Source of the DNA: Poronia punctata
Lineage: Eukaryota; Ascomycota; Sordariomycetes; Xylariales; Xylariaceae
Direction of reading: 5' to 3'
Assembly (NCBI GenBank): GCA_022579005.1
Contig: MU401872.1
Coordinates: forward strand, 1-20,121
Length of the DNA stretch: 20,121 nt
The notes beneath the pieces were generated by a model. It was given only the letters and a program-made list of their open reading frames with translations. It searched no databases and was not told the DNA's origin. The position numbers and the translations under genes were made by a program. Shown here piece after piece: positions 9,372 to 19,894 of this stretch; within the stretch, counting starts at the first letter, position 1; each line of letters starts with the position of its first letter.

Positions 9372-9687
9372 GCCGATGAGCTTACGTATGGGGTGCGCTG
9401 TCTAGTGGGGGTGTAGTTTACCGGCTGGTTCGGTCACCTATTCAGACATATGGCATACAGAAGAGACAGTATGCCCTCAGTGTCATACATCGGCAGTATG
9501 TAGGAACAACAGACAACGCTGTCTACTACTTGGTAGTTACCCCAATAATAAATGATCCTTGGTAAACAACAAGAGGTGATGATGTCCTCACCTATGTGAT
9601 AGCGTATTTACCAGGGTGATGCAGGTCAAACATATCTGCTCAGGTGAATGCAATGCGCTATAGGGGGTATCGTAAACACACATCATA
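9372..9687. other. Convergent 3' region between the 69-aa gene and spc34
   Basis: The two genes end facing each other 316 bp apart. The spacer has an AATAAA on the + strand (9547-9552) and two neighbouring short hairpins: GGCATAC 9452-9458 with GTATGCC 9469-9475 (10-nt loop), and CATAC 9484-9488 with GTATG 9496-9500. These could help transcription ending or mRNA processing, though stems this short are weak evidence. I see no separate gene. Confidence 0.45.
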
Positions 9688-10499
9688 CTACATATGAAGC
9701 AAACCTCCCAAGTCCTTCTCCATAGACCGAAGTCTTATTTGAAGATCCTTTTTCTTCCTCTCCAATTCACGGACCTCCTCTTGTATTCTTAACAAGTCCT
9801 CCTCTGTTTCGATCTGTTCGCTCAGGTCTGCCTCCGGTTCTGGATCGCCGTCTTCGTCGTCGTCCATCCAATGGTCTTTATTCATCTGTCTCAAAGCTTC
9901 CGTCTGCCCTTCGACCTTGGCTTCGTAATAGGCCAGGGTGTTGCAGCTGTGTGCGTATTTTTCCCGTTGCGCCGCTATCCTCTCGAGTGCGCCCGGTACA
10001 GGATATACTTTGCAGAGCTTCTCCGCCCCCTTTAGTAGCACTTCGACATCTATGTCGTCTTTGCCGCCACGTCGCTCGCTCTTCCGAATCTTATCGTGTA
10101 GCTCTCCTCCCAACACCGCCGCCGTGGCTGTATTCTTCCTAGAAGATACGCCCCCGCGACCCGCGGCGCCCGTCGTAATCTCGCCCGAAGCAACGTTGAA
10201 TACTGTCCGTCTTCGCGATCCTTGACTCGTGGGCTCGGGCACTTTCGCGCTCACTGTGGGTGGTGGGGGTGGAACGGAGAAGATGGCGCGCTCGTGCGGT
10301 TCGGTATCGCGGATGAATGATGTGATGTCTTGGTTTGAACATAGGGCGTTGGTAAAGATTTTAGGAGGCGGGAATCTAGTTCACGGTATGGTTAGTTTTG
10401 CGGGCCGGCCCGGGGGAAAAGGGGAGCTCCATACGGAAGACTGTCAATGCCTTGGCATGATATCTTAATCTGCTCGAAATGTACCGAGAGCAGAGACAT
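9688..10499 (-). CDS. spc34: DASH/Dam1 kinetochore complex subunit Spc34 (250 aa, two exons)
   Basis: Spc34 is a subunit of the fungal DASH (Dam1) complex, which couples kinetochores to spindle microtubules in the nucleus and lets chromosomes bi-orient in mitosis. Exon 1 is 10499-10435 (65 nt) and exon 2 is 10375-9688, joined over a 59-nt intron (10434-10376) with donor GTATGG, branch ACTAAC about 12 nt before the acceptor, and acceptor CTAG. Splicing removes an in-frame TGA and creates LPFPPPKIFTNAL (residues 21-33), the N-terminal signature of filamentous-fungal Spc34, followed by DITSFIRDTEPHERAIF (38-54) and a Pro run (57-61). Residues about 128-185 look helical, 192-205 are acidic (DDDEDGDPEPEAD), and 206-242 form a charged coiled coil that probably packs with other DASH subunits. 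The length of 250 aa is what I would expect for the family. No break is seen; the gene looks functional and is not RIP-damaged. Confidence 0.93.
10376..10434 (-). other. spc34: 59-nt intron of spc34
   Basis: On the minus strand it begins GTATGG and ends CTAG, with a perfect fungal branch sequence ACTAAC near the 3' end. It splits the CCA codon (Pro22) after its second base. The join restores the conserved LPFPPPK motif, which is strong independent support for these exact splice sites. Confidence 0.9.
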
Positions 10500-10800
10500 G
10501 ACGGGCTATGGATGGTTAGGAATAGACATAAATAGGCCAATGCAAGTCCCAGATGTTTATAAAGTGTCACTGTCTTGATCGTAGAATTATACGAGTATGC
10601 AGCGCACAGAGACCCGTCTCCAATATCCCTTGTAGGGACAATTCGGGACAAGTCCGTTTTTCTCTTACGTTGTAAGTAGGTAGTTAAGCCAAGGCCTAGG
10701 TAGTGCAGAAGCCTCGTGAGTGGTGGTCTAGTCTTACTAATTCATACTTGATCATTTGTTTGAATTGACTTTCCGAAGCGCGTACGAGTATATTTACTTT
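10500..10800. other. spc34 upstream region and right edge of the island
   Basis: It contains the presumed spc34 promoter (minus strand). A CCAAT sequence at 10537-10541 (+ strand) lies 38 bp upstream of the ATG, too close for a normal CCAAT-box role and probably chance. A minus-strand open frame at 10376-10651 overlaps exon 1 and the intron in another frame and has no recognisable feature. Composition turns AT-rich near 10800. Confidence 0.4.
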
Positions 10801-12009
10801 CAATTAGTGTTGCATTTTATATAATACAAATACTATACCATACAGTATTTTTGAAAAGTTATAATGTATGTTTATAAAAAAGACGCCCTATTAAAATAAC
10901 TAGTTTTTTTGTGTTTACTTTTTAGAAAATCTTTACTTAAAATAGTAATAATTATAATAGCTAAAAAGCTTAATTTCTTATTTTACGTCGGCTTTTTTTA
11001 GCACTTATAACTATAAAATTTTTTATAGCTTAAATAGCTTTTAATTACTAAATTCCTTTATTTCTTTTTAAATTGCTTAAAAACGCAATAAAAAACCAAT
11101 AGCCTTTAAAAGTAAGTGTTACTTTTATACTACTTTTCTATTTAGATTTTTTTGCTACCTTTGGCTATGCTAGCCTTTAACCCTTTACCTTTTAACCCCT
11201 TGCCCTTTAACCTTTTACTTTTTAACCTTTTGCCCTTTAACTCTTTACCCTTTAACCCTTTACCTCTTAACCTTTTACTAAAGCCTATCTTATTTAGTTA
11301 TATAATTAGTCTTTTATTTTCTTTTATTTAGCCTTATTTATTAACTTTATAGTCTTTTTTTTATGCCTTTTTAAAATGTAATAATTTATATAAATAAAAG
11401 TTAGCTAGTTAGCATTTTTAAAATCTAACTTATTATAGCTATTATAATAAATAAAGTTTATAGCTAAAAAAGCCTTTTTTAAAAGAACAAAGTTAGCAAT
11501 AGTACTAAAAAGCTAAATAGTTATACTAGCAAAGCTAAACTTTAAAACCTTTTTTTTATTTTATAGCTTTTTAAGCTTTTTAAAGTTCTTTAAGCTATTA
11601 GTGTTAAAAAAAGGAGGCTTATAGCTTTTAAAAAAGTTAAGTTTTTAAATAACTACAGCTAACTAGCTTTTAAAAGCATATAATTTAAGCTATTTAATAA
11701 TTTTTAAATAAGTATAAAGGTTAAGTTTAATCTTTAAAGTATTAAAGTTAAAAGCTTAAGCTACTTAGTTAATAGTAATAGTTTAGGTTTTTTAGCAGCT
11801 ATAGTAAAGGTTAAATAAAAGGCAAAAATTAACCCTTTTAAAAGTATTAGTTACTTATAACCTTTGCTATATAATATATACTTTATTTTAATACTAAATT
11901 ATATAGCTAAAGTAAAAAAAATTAGCTTTAAAAGTAGCTATAATAGTTTAAATAAGCTTAAAAAAGCATGCTAACAAGTTTAGTTGTTGCTAAAAGGTAT
12001 AATTATTAA
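10801..12009. other. AT-rich block, probable older degraded repeat
   Basis: The start of the second AT-rich block. It keeps somewhat more C and G than the retrotransposon relics. The only structure I can name is a 15-bp minisatellite (11173-11277), which reads on the minus strand as part of a degraded coding region. The second retrotransposon inserted at its right end, so this DNA is older than that insertion. Confidence 0.55.
11173..11277 (-). repeat. 15-bp minisatellite, 7 copies; degraded pentapeptide-repeat coding sequence
   Basis: Seven contiguous 15-bp units with + strand consensus CCCTTTAACCYTTTR (unit starts 11173, 11188, 11203, 11218, 11233, 11248, 11263) and no length changes. On the minus strand each unit reads [Q or stop]-[K/R/G]-V-K-[G/R/K]. 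Two units keep CAA (Gln) and five have TAA, exactly the CpA-to-TpA change of RIP. Flanking codons in the same frame also look like a basic protein with interspersed stops. The likely source is the Lys/Arg/Gln-rich end of a repeat-borne protein, perhaps a transposase, but I cannot assign the family. Confidence 0.75.
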
Positions 12010-12014
12010 TTATA
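12010..12014 (+). repeat. Candidate target-site duplication TTATA (left copy)
   Basis: TTATA directly before the left LTR matches TTATA directly after the right LTR (18829-18833). Five bases is the usual length for Ty3/gypsy insertions. In DNA this AT-rich a chance match is not rare. Confidence 0.5.
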
Positions 12015-12260
12015 AGTTATAAATAAGTTAATAGCTATATAGCTAATAAGTAGCTTATAACTATTACCTCTCTTAAACAATTAAATACTAGGGCCTACAC
12101 CTATAAACAGCTACAAACCTACCTTTTAGTGCACATATAGGTTTATATACATAAAGAAAATTTAAAGGCTTTTTTTTCTTTTTCTTTTTATTTTAAGATT
12201 TTTAGTAATAAATTAAGTTACTTTTAAAAGCCTTGCCTTTTTTATAACTTAATTATAACA
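12015..12260 (+). repeat. 5' LTR of the right retrotransposon
   Basis: A 246-bp sequence repeated directly at 18583-18828, offset exactly 6568 with no indels. By eye I count about 37 differences, all C/T or G/A transitions. It ends in ...TAACA, giving the expected CA end; the expected TG start is not visible, and the first aligned bases are AGTTAT, so the true left end is uncertain by one or two bases. The LTR carried the promoter and polyadenylation site of the element. Confidence 0.88.
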
Positions 12261-12290
12261 ATCTTAAGGTTTATAAACAATATAAGCAAG

Positions 12291-12308
12291 AAATTGCACG
12301 TGCAATTT
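12291..12308. other. 18-bp perfect palindrome with central CACGTG
   Basis: AAATTGCACGTGCAATTT, 30 bases inside the 5' LTR end of the right element, in the leader where the primer-binding site and packaging signals lie in this family. Its centre CACGTG is an E-box and it is one of the most GC-rich spots in the element. It could be an RNA hairpin or dimer-forming sequence of the original transcript, or chance. Confidence 0.6.
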
Positions 12309-14090
12309 TAACTTATAAAACTAACTTAAATATTTAATTTAATTAATAAATATTAATAAAGTTGCTAAAATACTAATACTTAACTATTTTAGCTATTAAC
12401 TAAAATTATAGCTTAAAAAAACAAAAAACGCGTAAAAATGCATATAGCTATAAAAAAATTAGCTTTAACTAAAATATTATATAAAAATAATAACTTTATA
12501 AAAACTATTTTAAAAGTAAATAAAATACTTTAAACAAAAACTTATTATAAGTTTACTATTATTTTATATTTATTTTTTAATATAAATATAAAAACAATAA
12601 AATATAAAAAATTTAATAATAAAAATATATTTAATACGCTATTTAAGCAAGCTTATATTTTTAACTAGCAAATTACTATAAAAGCCTTTAAAAAATCTTG
12701 CTATATAGCAACCTAAGCAAAATATTGCTAAAAAACTTATAAGCTAGTTACTATTTTTATTAAAATATTTATTAAAAAAACTAATAAACTAAGCTTTTTT
12801 TTTATAATAATAATTAAAAATAAAAAAGCAGCAATTTTTAATTTTAATAGTATTATAAATTTTAAAGCTTTTAAAAACTTAATAAAAACTTACTTAAATA
12901 TTATATTTTAAAAGTTTAAGCTATAAACGCTTATATTACTTATATATTGCTTATAAGTAAACAAAATATATATAAGCTTTATTATAAGCAAAAAAACTAT
13001 AGCAAACTTAATTTGCTAAGCATATTACTTAGCCTAGCTAGGTTTTTAAAAAAATATAGCTTTATTAAAAAAAAATATAACTTTATTAAAAAAAGTATAG
13101 CTACTTTGCTAGCAAGCTTATAAATATAACAATAATATATTAGCTTTTAGTTTTATTAGCTTAAAAAAAGCTATAAAATATATAGCTTAAAAGTTAGTTA
13201 ATTTTTATATAAAAATTAAACATTTTAAAACCTAAGTTAATAATGCTAATTAATAAATTATAAACTTTTTATTATAATACTATTTTTTATTATATAATAA
13301 TACTTTAATATTTTTAATAATAAGCTAAGCTTATAAGTTTACTAAAATTAAAGTGTTTATATTTTATAATAATAAAAATAAAAACAAAGTTATTTTTAAA
13401 ATATAGCTATAATATATAAAAAACTAGCTTAAAGCTAATTAAAACTAGTTTATTAATAATTAAGCATAACTTGCTAATATAAAAGCTTACTTAAAAAGTA
13501 TAGTAGCTAAAAATTTATAGCTTTACTTATAAAAAAATTACTTTAACGTAATAAATACTTTATTTAAGCTTTTAAACTATTTAAAAAGCAAATATAAAAA
13601 CGTTAATTAAAAATAATAAGTTAAAGCAAAATACTAAAAACTAAAAATAAAAAGCTTTGCTAACTACTAAACCTTTAAAAACTACTTTATTTAACTTGCT
13701 AAAAAATAATATATTTTTTATACTAAGTAAAAAAAAAAAATTTATAATAAACTTATAACTTAACTATATTAAAAAACTATTTTTTAATATTTAAATAAAA
13801 GCGTAAACTTTAAAGCTTTTATTTATTACTATACTTAAATTATATATATATTTTAATAAAAAAATAAGCATAAAATTAATTAAAAAGCTATAAGTAATTA
13901 TAACTTTTATATACTTAATAATATAACTAAGCTTTTTTAAAGTACTTAGCTAGCTTTTAATACTTTTAAGTTAGCTTTTACTAATAGTAAAAGTGCTAGG
14001 TTACGCTATAAATTAAATAACTATAATATAATAAAATAATAACCTAAACTTATAGCTAAAAAAATAAAAACTTTTATTATAAAAAAACGC

Positions 14091-14132
14091 TATTTTAACT
14101 ATAAAAAACAAAAATATACTTTATATAATTGC
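14091..14132 (+). pseudogene. gag zinc knuckle remnant of the right element
   Basis: In frame 0 the C-x2-C-x4-H-x4-C spacing survives as Y-x2-Y-x4-Y-x4-C. Three of four ligands have changed to Tyr (TGT or CAT to TAT) and the last Cys (TGC at 14130) is intact. Each change is a single transition. Because three ligands are inferred, the call depends on the spacing and on its place upstream of pol. Confidence 0.55.
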
Positions 14133-15607
14133 TTATAAAAAAAAATAGCTTTAATTAACAAGCACATATTTAAGTAATCTTACTAGTATATAGTTATAAA
14201 ATTAATACCTTATAACAAACTAAAGCTAAAAATAAAAAATTATTAAAAAAATAACTTTAAAACAAATAAACTTTTATTTAAAAAAAGTATTATTAAATAT
14301 TAAAACTAGTAAAAAACTAAATATTATAAATAAGTATATAAAAAAAAAACTTTTTATATTTAACTATATACTATTAAATAATAAATTTTTTTTACTTATA
14401 AACAATGCTTTTAATAATATAAAAGCTAATATATATATAATAATAAATGCTAAACTTGCTAAATAAGTTAAAGCAAACTTAAACTTTATAATTATTATAA
14501 ACTTTAATTTTTAAATAACTATAAAGTTTAATAAAAAAAAAAGCTAAAAAATTTATAAAATCTTTATAATTATATTTTATATTAATAAAAAAACTTTTAA
14601 AAATGTTTTTTTAGTAGTTTTAAAAATATAATATAAAATAATTTTAAAAAAACTATAGTTTGCTAAATATAATATTTTACTAAACTACTATAACTACTAG
14701 CTTATATTTTTAAAAAACTTTTTAAAAAAAGCTAAATATAGTTTATATAATAAAAATCTAATAAAACTATTGCTTAAAGCTAAGCAAAAAACATAAAAAT
14801 AATAAACTAACGCTAATTATAATTTTATTAAAGCTAATATATAAAAAATAAAAAAAACCTTGCAAAGCTTAAGCAAAACATAATTATAGCTAAAAAAAAA
14901 AAAATTATAAGCAATATAAAAAATAAAACATATTTAAAAAATAAATATTAAATATATAAAAACTATATTAAATATATAAAAATAGCATTGCTTAATATAA
15001 AAAAAAGCTATATACTAAGTTATGCTTACTTATAGCTTTTTTATTTTAATAAATAGTATATATAAACTGCTTAAAAAATAAAGTTAAAATAATAAGTATT
15101 AAAAAGATTAACTTTATTATTAATAAATAAATAGTAAAATAGTTCTTTAATAAAAAAAGTAAAAAACTAAAAAAAAAAGCTTTAAAAGTAATTTTTTTAA
15201 AGTACTATAACCTTTTATAAACTTTTAGCAAAGTAAACTTTAATAAACTACCTTTATATTATTTAAAAGTAAACTACTTAATAAAATTTATTAATAGTAA
15301 GTTAACAAAAAACCTAAAATATAGCTTACTATATAAAATATTTTTTAATAAGCTAAAAGCTATTTAAAAATATTTTATAAACTACTTATAAAAAAAGTTT
15401 ATAAAACCTAGTAACGTATTATAAGCGTTACTTATTTTATTTATATAAAAGCTTTATAAAAAACTACGTTTTTATATAAATTATAAAAAGCTTAATAGTT
15501 TTATAAAAAAAAACTAATACTTATTACTTTTAATTAAAAAAATACTATTATAAATTACTTAAGCAAAATTTTTTATAAAAATTAATATATAATAAGCTTT
15601 TTATAAA

Positions 15608-15965
15608 ATTTAAATAGTAGTAAAAATAAAAAACTTTACTATATTTTAAATATAATATAAAGCTTACTAATATAAAGTGTTACTATTTAAATTAACTAAT
15701 AGCTTTTTTATGTTTTAAAAATATATTAATAATATATTATTTAATTATTTAAACTACTTTTGCTATATATATATAAACAATATTTTAATATATTTTAATA
15801 TTATAAAAAAGTATTAAAAATATATAAAAAAAGTATTATAATAACTTTAAAACATAAAACTATAAGTAAACTTAAAAAAATTAAAATTTTATATTATATA
15901 AACTAAGTTTTTTAAATATATAATAAGCTTAAGCAGCATTAGCGTTAATTTTATTAAAATTAAAG
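15608..15965 (+). pseudogene. Reverse transcriptase remnant of the right element
   Basis: Frame 2. The catalytic box at 15770-15799 reads Y-I-N-N-I-L-I-Y, both catalytic Asp codons having become AAC/AAT. Upstream lies an LLFKLTNS-like segment (near 15690). Downstream the frame shows a VNLKKLKF-like segment (15866) and KFFKYIIS (near 15905), the normal order for gypsy RT. Many codons are TAA in place of Gln or Trp. Confidence 0.88.
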
Positions 15966-16321
15966 TAATTTAAAATTAAGCTATGCTTACTATAATAAAA
16001 AAAGTTTAGTTATTTTTAAGCTTTTATAACTTTTATTAAAAATTTGTTTGCAAATATAGCAAAAAAGCAAAACTACTTATAGCGTTAACTTATTATAATA
16101 CCTTTTTTTTTTTAAATAATAAGTATAAGAAAACATTTTAAAAACTAAAAAAGACTTTTATTTTAGCGCTTTTTTTATAATACTATAACTATAACTTTTT
16201 TATAAAAGTAAAAATTAATATGTTTAACAAAGTAGCTATTAAAATCTTATTTTAATTATATATAAATAATAAATAGTACTTAGTAGCTTTTTTTTAAAAA
16301 ACTATAAAAAGCGCAAAACTA

Positions 16322-16380
16322 AACTATAATATTTATAATAAAAAAATGTTAGCTATAATATTAAGCTTAAAAAAGTAGTA
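16322..16380 (+). pseudogene. RNase H remnant of the right element
   Basis: Frame 2 reads N-Y-N-I-Y-N-K-K-M-L-A-I-I, equivalent to the conserved NY-x-IYDKE-x-LAI block, with Asp to Asn and Glu to Lys. It lies about 550 bp after the RT catalytic box, as in the left element. Confidence 0.8.
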
Positions 16381-17158
16381 TGCTAAACTAGTTAATTATT
16401 AAAAAAAAAACTTATTTTTAGTTATTATTAACTATAAAGCTTTAAAATATTTTAGCACTAAGCAATACTTTAACTTATAATAAGCACAATAGTTTACTTT
16501 ATTAGTTAAATATAACTTTATAATTATATATAAGCTAAAAAAAAAAAACGTTATAGCTAATGCGTTATTTAAAAAATAAAAAAACATAATATTATAAAAA
16601 GCAAAAAAAAAGCTATAACGCTACGCTACGTTTTTTAAGCCTATAACTTTAAAGTTTATAATAAAATAAATAAATAAAATATAAATTAAAATATTAGTAT
16701 TTTAACTTTAAAAAAAAGTAAAGAACTTATTACTATTAAACCTAAACTTATTAAGCCTTTAATTAATTAATAAAATACTTTATAAAAACTAAAACAACTT
16801 AAAAATATAAATATACTAATAAAAGGTATAAGCTTTAACTAACAAAACTAAAAACTTATAAACTATATAAAATAAACTAACTATATATTAAAAATAGCTT
16901 ATAATTTTAAATATATTATGCTTATAAATAAAGCTTATTATAAAAGCATATAAATAAATACTTATAATATATTTTAAAAAGCAAAAAACTTAATAGCTAA
17001 TTATAAAACAGTACTAGTAGCTTAAATTAAAAAATAATTATAATAAATATATAGCAAACTGCTTAAAATGCTGCTTAGCAAAAGTACTAAAAAACAAAAC
17101 TTTAAAAAAGCTAATACTACTATTAGTACTAAAATGTATATAGCGTTATTTTATAATT

Positions 17159-17230
17159 AACTTTAAATAAATACTTAAAAATAAATATAGCTATAATAAT
17201 ATATTAGTTATAATAAATAAATTAAATAAA
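17159..17230 (+). pseudogene. Integrase catalytic core remnant of the right element
   Basis: Frame 2 begins N-F-K-stop-I-L-K-N-K-Y and continues N-N-I-L-V-I-I-N-K-L. This fits the first catalytic-Asp block of gypsy integrases, with that Asp and the later Asp both read as Asn, and Gln as stop. The upstream zinc-binding domain is hinted at by an N-C-L-K-C-C stretch near 17060 but is not certain. Confidence 0.72.
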
Positions 17231-18079
17231 AAAGCTTAAACAATTTTATATACTACTAGTGTTATAATAAAATAAGCAATATAAATATACTATAAAAAAC
17301 TTTTTAAAGTTTTTAAGTTATTTATTATAGTTACTTTTAATTAAAAACTATAATTTATTTTAACGTTTATAAATAAGCTAGCTAAAATATTAAGCATTAC
17401 TTAAACTTTAATATTAGCAAGTTACTATAAAATAGTAAAATAAGCAAAAATTATAAATAAATACTTAAATTAATAACTATGCTTATATATTAATTATTAT
17501 TAAAATAACTAGTTAAAGCAAATCTTAGCTATAAACTATATATAAGCTATAATTTTTTATAAGTTTATAAAACTTTTTTTTTATAAAGTAAAAATAAAAT
17601 TTTTAATACTATTTTATTTTAACTAAAAAAATAAAACTGCTAAAAAAAAAATAATAAATTTACTTTACTAAAAGTATTAACTATGTAACAATGCTTAAAA
17701 CAAGGTATAAAAAATTAAAAAATACGTTAATATAGTAAAAAAGCATTTATAATAAACATAAAAATATATAATAGCGCAAGCTAATAAAAGTTATAAAAAC
17801 TTTAACTTTAATAAAAAAAACTACATTTTTATTTTTAAAAAGCAGTAATTATAATAAACTAACTAACTTTTTAATAAACTAAACTACTTAATAACTTAAT
17901 AAAAGTTTTATATTTTAAAGCAAAATAGTAATATATATACTTTTAAAGTACTATTGTTATAATAAGCAACTAATAAATATTATGCTAATAAACTTTAAAA
18001 GTATTTTAATAACTTGCTACTAAGCTAAAAATTTAAAAACTTTAAAAGTAAAGTAATTAAGCTAGCTAGCAAAAAAAAA

Positions 18080-18270
18080 TTTATAATTAAAAAAGTATGC
18101 ACTTTAAAACTATACTATAATAAATTATAATATAAAGTAAACTAAAAAAAGTAAAATATAAATAAAAAATAGTACTATGCTAAAAACTTTAAAAATAGTA
18201 TAAAAATGCTAAAGTAATTTTATAAATAATACTTTAAAGCAGCTAAGCTTTTAATTTGCTTATAAAAATA
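18080..18270 (+). pseudogene. Integrase C-terminal chromodomain remnant of the right element
   Basis: Frame 2 runs without a frameshift through a recognisable chromodomain: an LKLYYNKL-stop-YKV segment (18104-18139), a stop-rich stretch where Trp residues are expected (TGG to TAA/TAG), then YYAKNFKNS (18173-18199) and a KMLK-stop-FYK segment. This corresponds to the NKLQYRVxW ... WYxAxNFKNS ... FH layout of fungal chromoviruses. In a live element this domain reads histone marks and targets insertion to heterochromatin. Confidence 0.85.
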
Positions 18271-18571
18271 GTTAAAAGCTACTAAACGCAATAAATTTAA
18301 TAAAGCTTACAAAAATAATAACAAAGCTATAATAAAAGCAAAACAAAAAACGCGCAAAAAAAAACGCGTAATAAAAAACTACTTTATATAGTTAATTAGT
18401 ATAATTAACTATAAAAAAACTAATACTATAGCGCAATAATATAAAAGCCTAGACTATAATAGTAAATAGTAAATATTTAAAGCAATCCTTCTTTAGCTAA
18501 AAAGCAGCTAATTAAATACTAAAGTCTTCTTATTTAAAACTAGGTTATGTTTTAAAACAAGTTATTTTTTT

Positions 18572-18581
18572 TAAAAAAAAG
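18572..18581 (+). other. Polypurine tract of the right retrotransposon
   Basis: A run of A residues ending in G (18573-18581) sits directly before the 3' LTR, where the second-strand primer is expected. Weak in itself in AT-rich DNA, but correctly placed. Confidence 0.5.
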
Positions 18582-18582
18582 T

Positions 18583-18828
18583 AGTTATAAATAAGTTAAT
18601 AGCTATATAGCTAATAAGTAGCTTATAGCTATTACTTTTTTTAAACAATTAAATACTAAGGCCTGCACTTGTAAATAGCTATAAACCTACTTTTTAATAT
18701 ATACATAAGTTTATATACGTAAAAAGAATTTAAAAGCTTTTCCTTTTTTTTCTCTTTACTTTAAGATTTCTAGCAATAGATCAAGTCACCTTTAAGAGCC
18801 TTGCTTTCTTTATAACCTAATTGTAACA
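18583..18828 (+). repeat. 3' LTR of the right retrotransposon
   Basis: Direct copy of 12015-12260, 246 bp, ending ...TAACA, with about 85% identity by eye and only transitions between them. It keeps C in places where the 5' copy has T, and the reverse, so each copy was mutated independently after insertion. Confidence 0.88.
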
Positions 18829-18833
18829 TTATA
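18829..18833 (+). repeat. Candidate target-site duplication TTATA (right copy)
   Basis: Matches 12010-12014 on the other side of the element. Confidence 0.5.
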
Positions 18834-19894
18834 GCAATAATAGTTTACAATGTCTTATTTTGTTAGCATTTAGTAATAACTATCTTATTTAAAGTAAAGT
18901 TTACTAGTACTACTTTATTATTTTAAATAAATTTTAAACAGCAATACTAAGTACTTTATTATATAATAATAAAAGTAATTAAAAATTTCGTTTTGCTATT
19001 ATAAACGCTTTGTTATACATTGCAAAGCTTTAAATATTATAATTTTAAGCTTTAAAACGTAAAAATAATAAAAACAGCCCTTTTATGCGTTGTTTTTTAA
19101 AGCTTTTAAGATACTATATTTTTTACTAATAACTAAAGCTTATAAAAGTTGTATAATATAGCCTAATACTGCTAAAATTGTAGTTTTTTAAGCAAAAGCT
19201 TTTAAGTAAGCTTTATAGTAGCGCAAATATTAGTACAAAACGCTTAAATTTTATATAGCTATTTATTGCTGCTAATAAGGTCTATAAAAATAGGCTTTAA
19301 AATAGCTATATAATTAGCTATAATTAACCTTTTAAAGCTTAAGTTAACGTTTTGCTAATAAAAACACTGCTAAAATATATTAGTTAGTTAAAATAAAACA
19401 TTAAAAATTTAGTTATAACTAAAGTCTTTAAAAGCATTAAAAATTACTGCAATTTTTTTAGCATTGTTAATATACTTATAAACAGCAATTATATAAGTAT
19501 TATAAAGCTTAAGTAGCTAGCGCTTTTAAAAAGTATTATAATTTAATAGTTTATAAAATAAGTAAAGCTATTAAAAGGCTTTTTTAAATAAGTTACTTTT
19601 AAAGGTTTTAAAAGGTAAGCTACTTATAAAAATAGCTTTTATAAAGTTTGCGTTAATAAGGTCTTTTTAAGCCTATAAAAGCTATTAGTATATAAAAGGC
19701 ATAATAAACCCTTTAAACCCTTTAAAAGCCTTTTGCAGCTATTAATAAAGTTTGCATAAGCTTAAATAACGCTTTAAAGCACTACATTTGCTTGCAATTA
19801 ACCTTTTATAGTAAATATAACAATGTTTTTAAGTATTTTTAAAGTTAACAATAAATTAAGCACGCGTTATATAGTTATACATTTATAGCATAGT
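18834..19894. other. AT-rich block, unassigned
   Basis: Continuous with 10801-12009 before the right element inserted. It is full of GCT/AGC and TTTAAA words and has no readable motif on either strand that I can defend. The density of TpA and the lack of open frames suggest an old RIP-damaged repeat. Confidence 0.5.

Larger units (their letters stand above)
12015..18828 (+). mobile_element. RIP-degraded Ty3/gypsy chromovirus, structurally full length (about 6.8 kb)
   Basis: Two direct LTRs enclose a 6.3-kb interior with, in order, a zinc knuckle (14091-14132), RT (about 15608-15965), RNase H (16322-16380), integrase core (from 17159) and chromodomain (about 18080-18270), then a purine tract next to the 3' LTR. 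The pol blocks all lie in frame 2, while the knuckle lies in frame 0, as expected if pol was made by a -1 ribosomal frameshift; one indel between them would look the same. LTR sequence, knuckle-to-RT spacing and RT sequence differ from the left element, so they are separate families. Stop codons throughout make it inactive. Confidence 0.92.

Noticed and set aside
9938..10225. Pro/Ser-rich plus-strand frames opposite spc34 (also 9951-10142)
   Set aside because: Antisense shadows of the well-supported spc34 exon 2.
10376..10651. 91-codon minus-strand open frame overlapping spc34 exon 1
   Set aside because: Uses another frame than the exon that yields the conserved Spc34 N-terminus, and ends in the intron.
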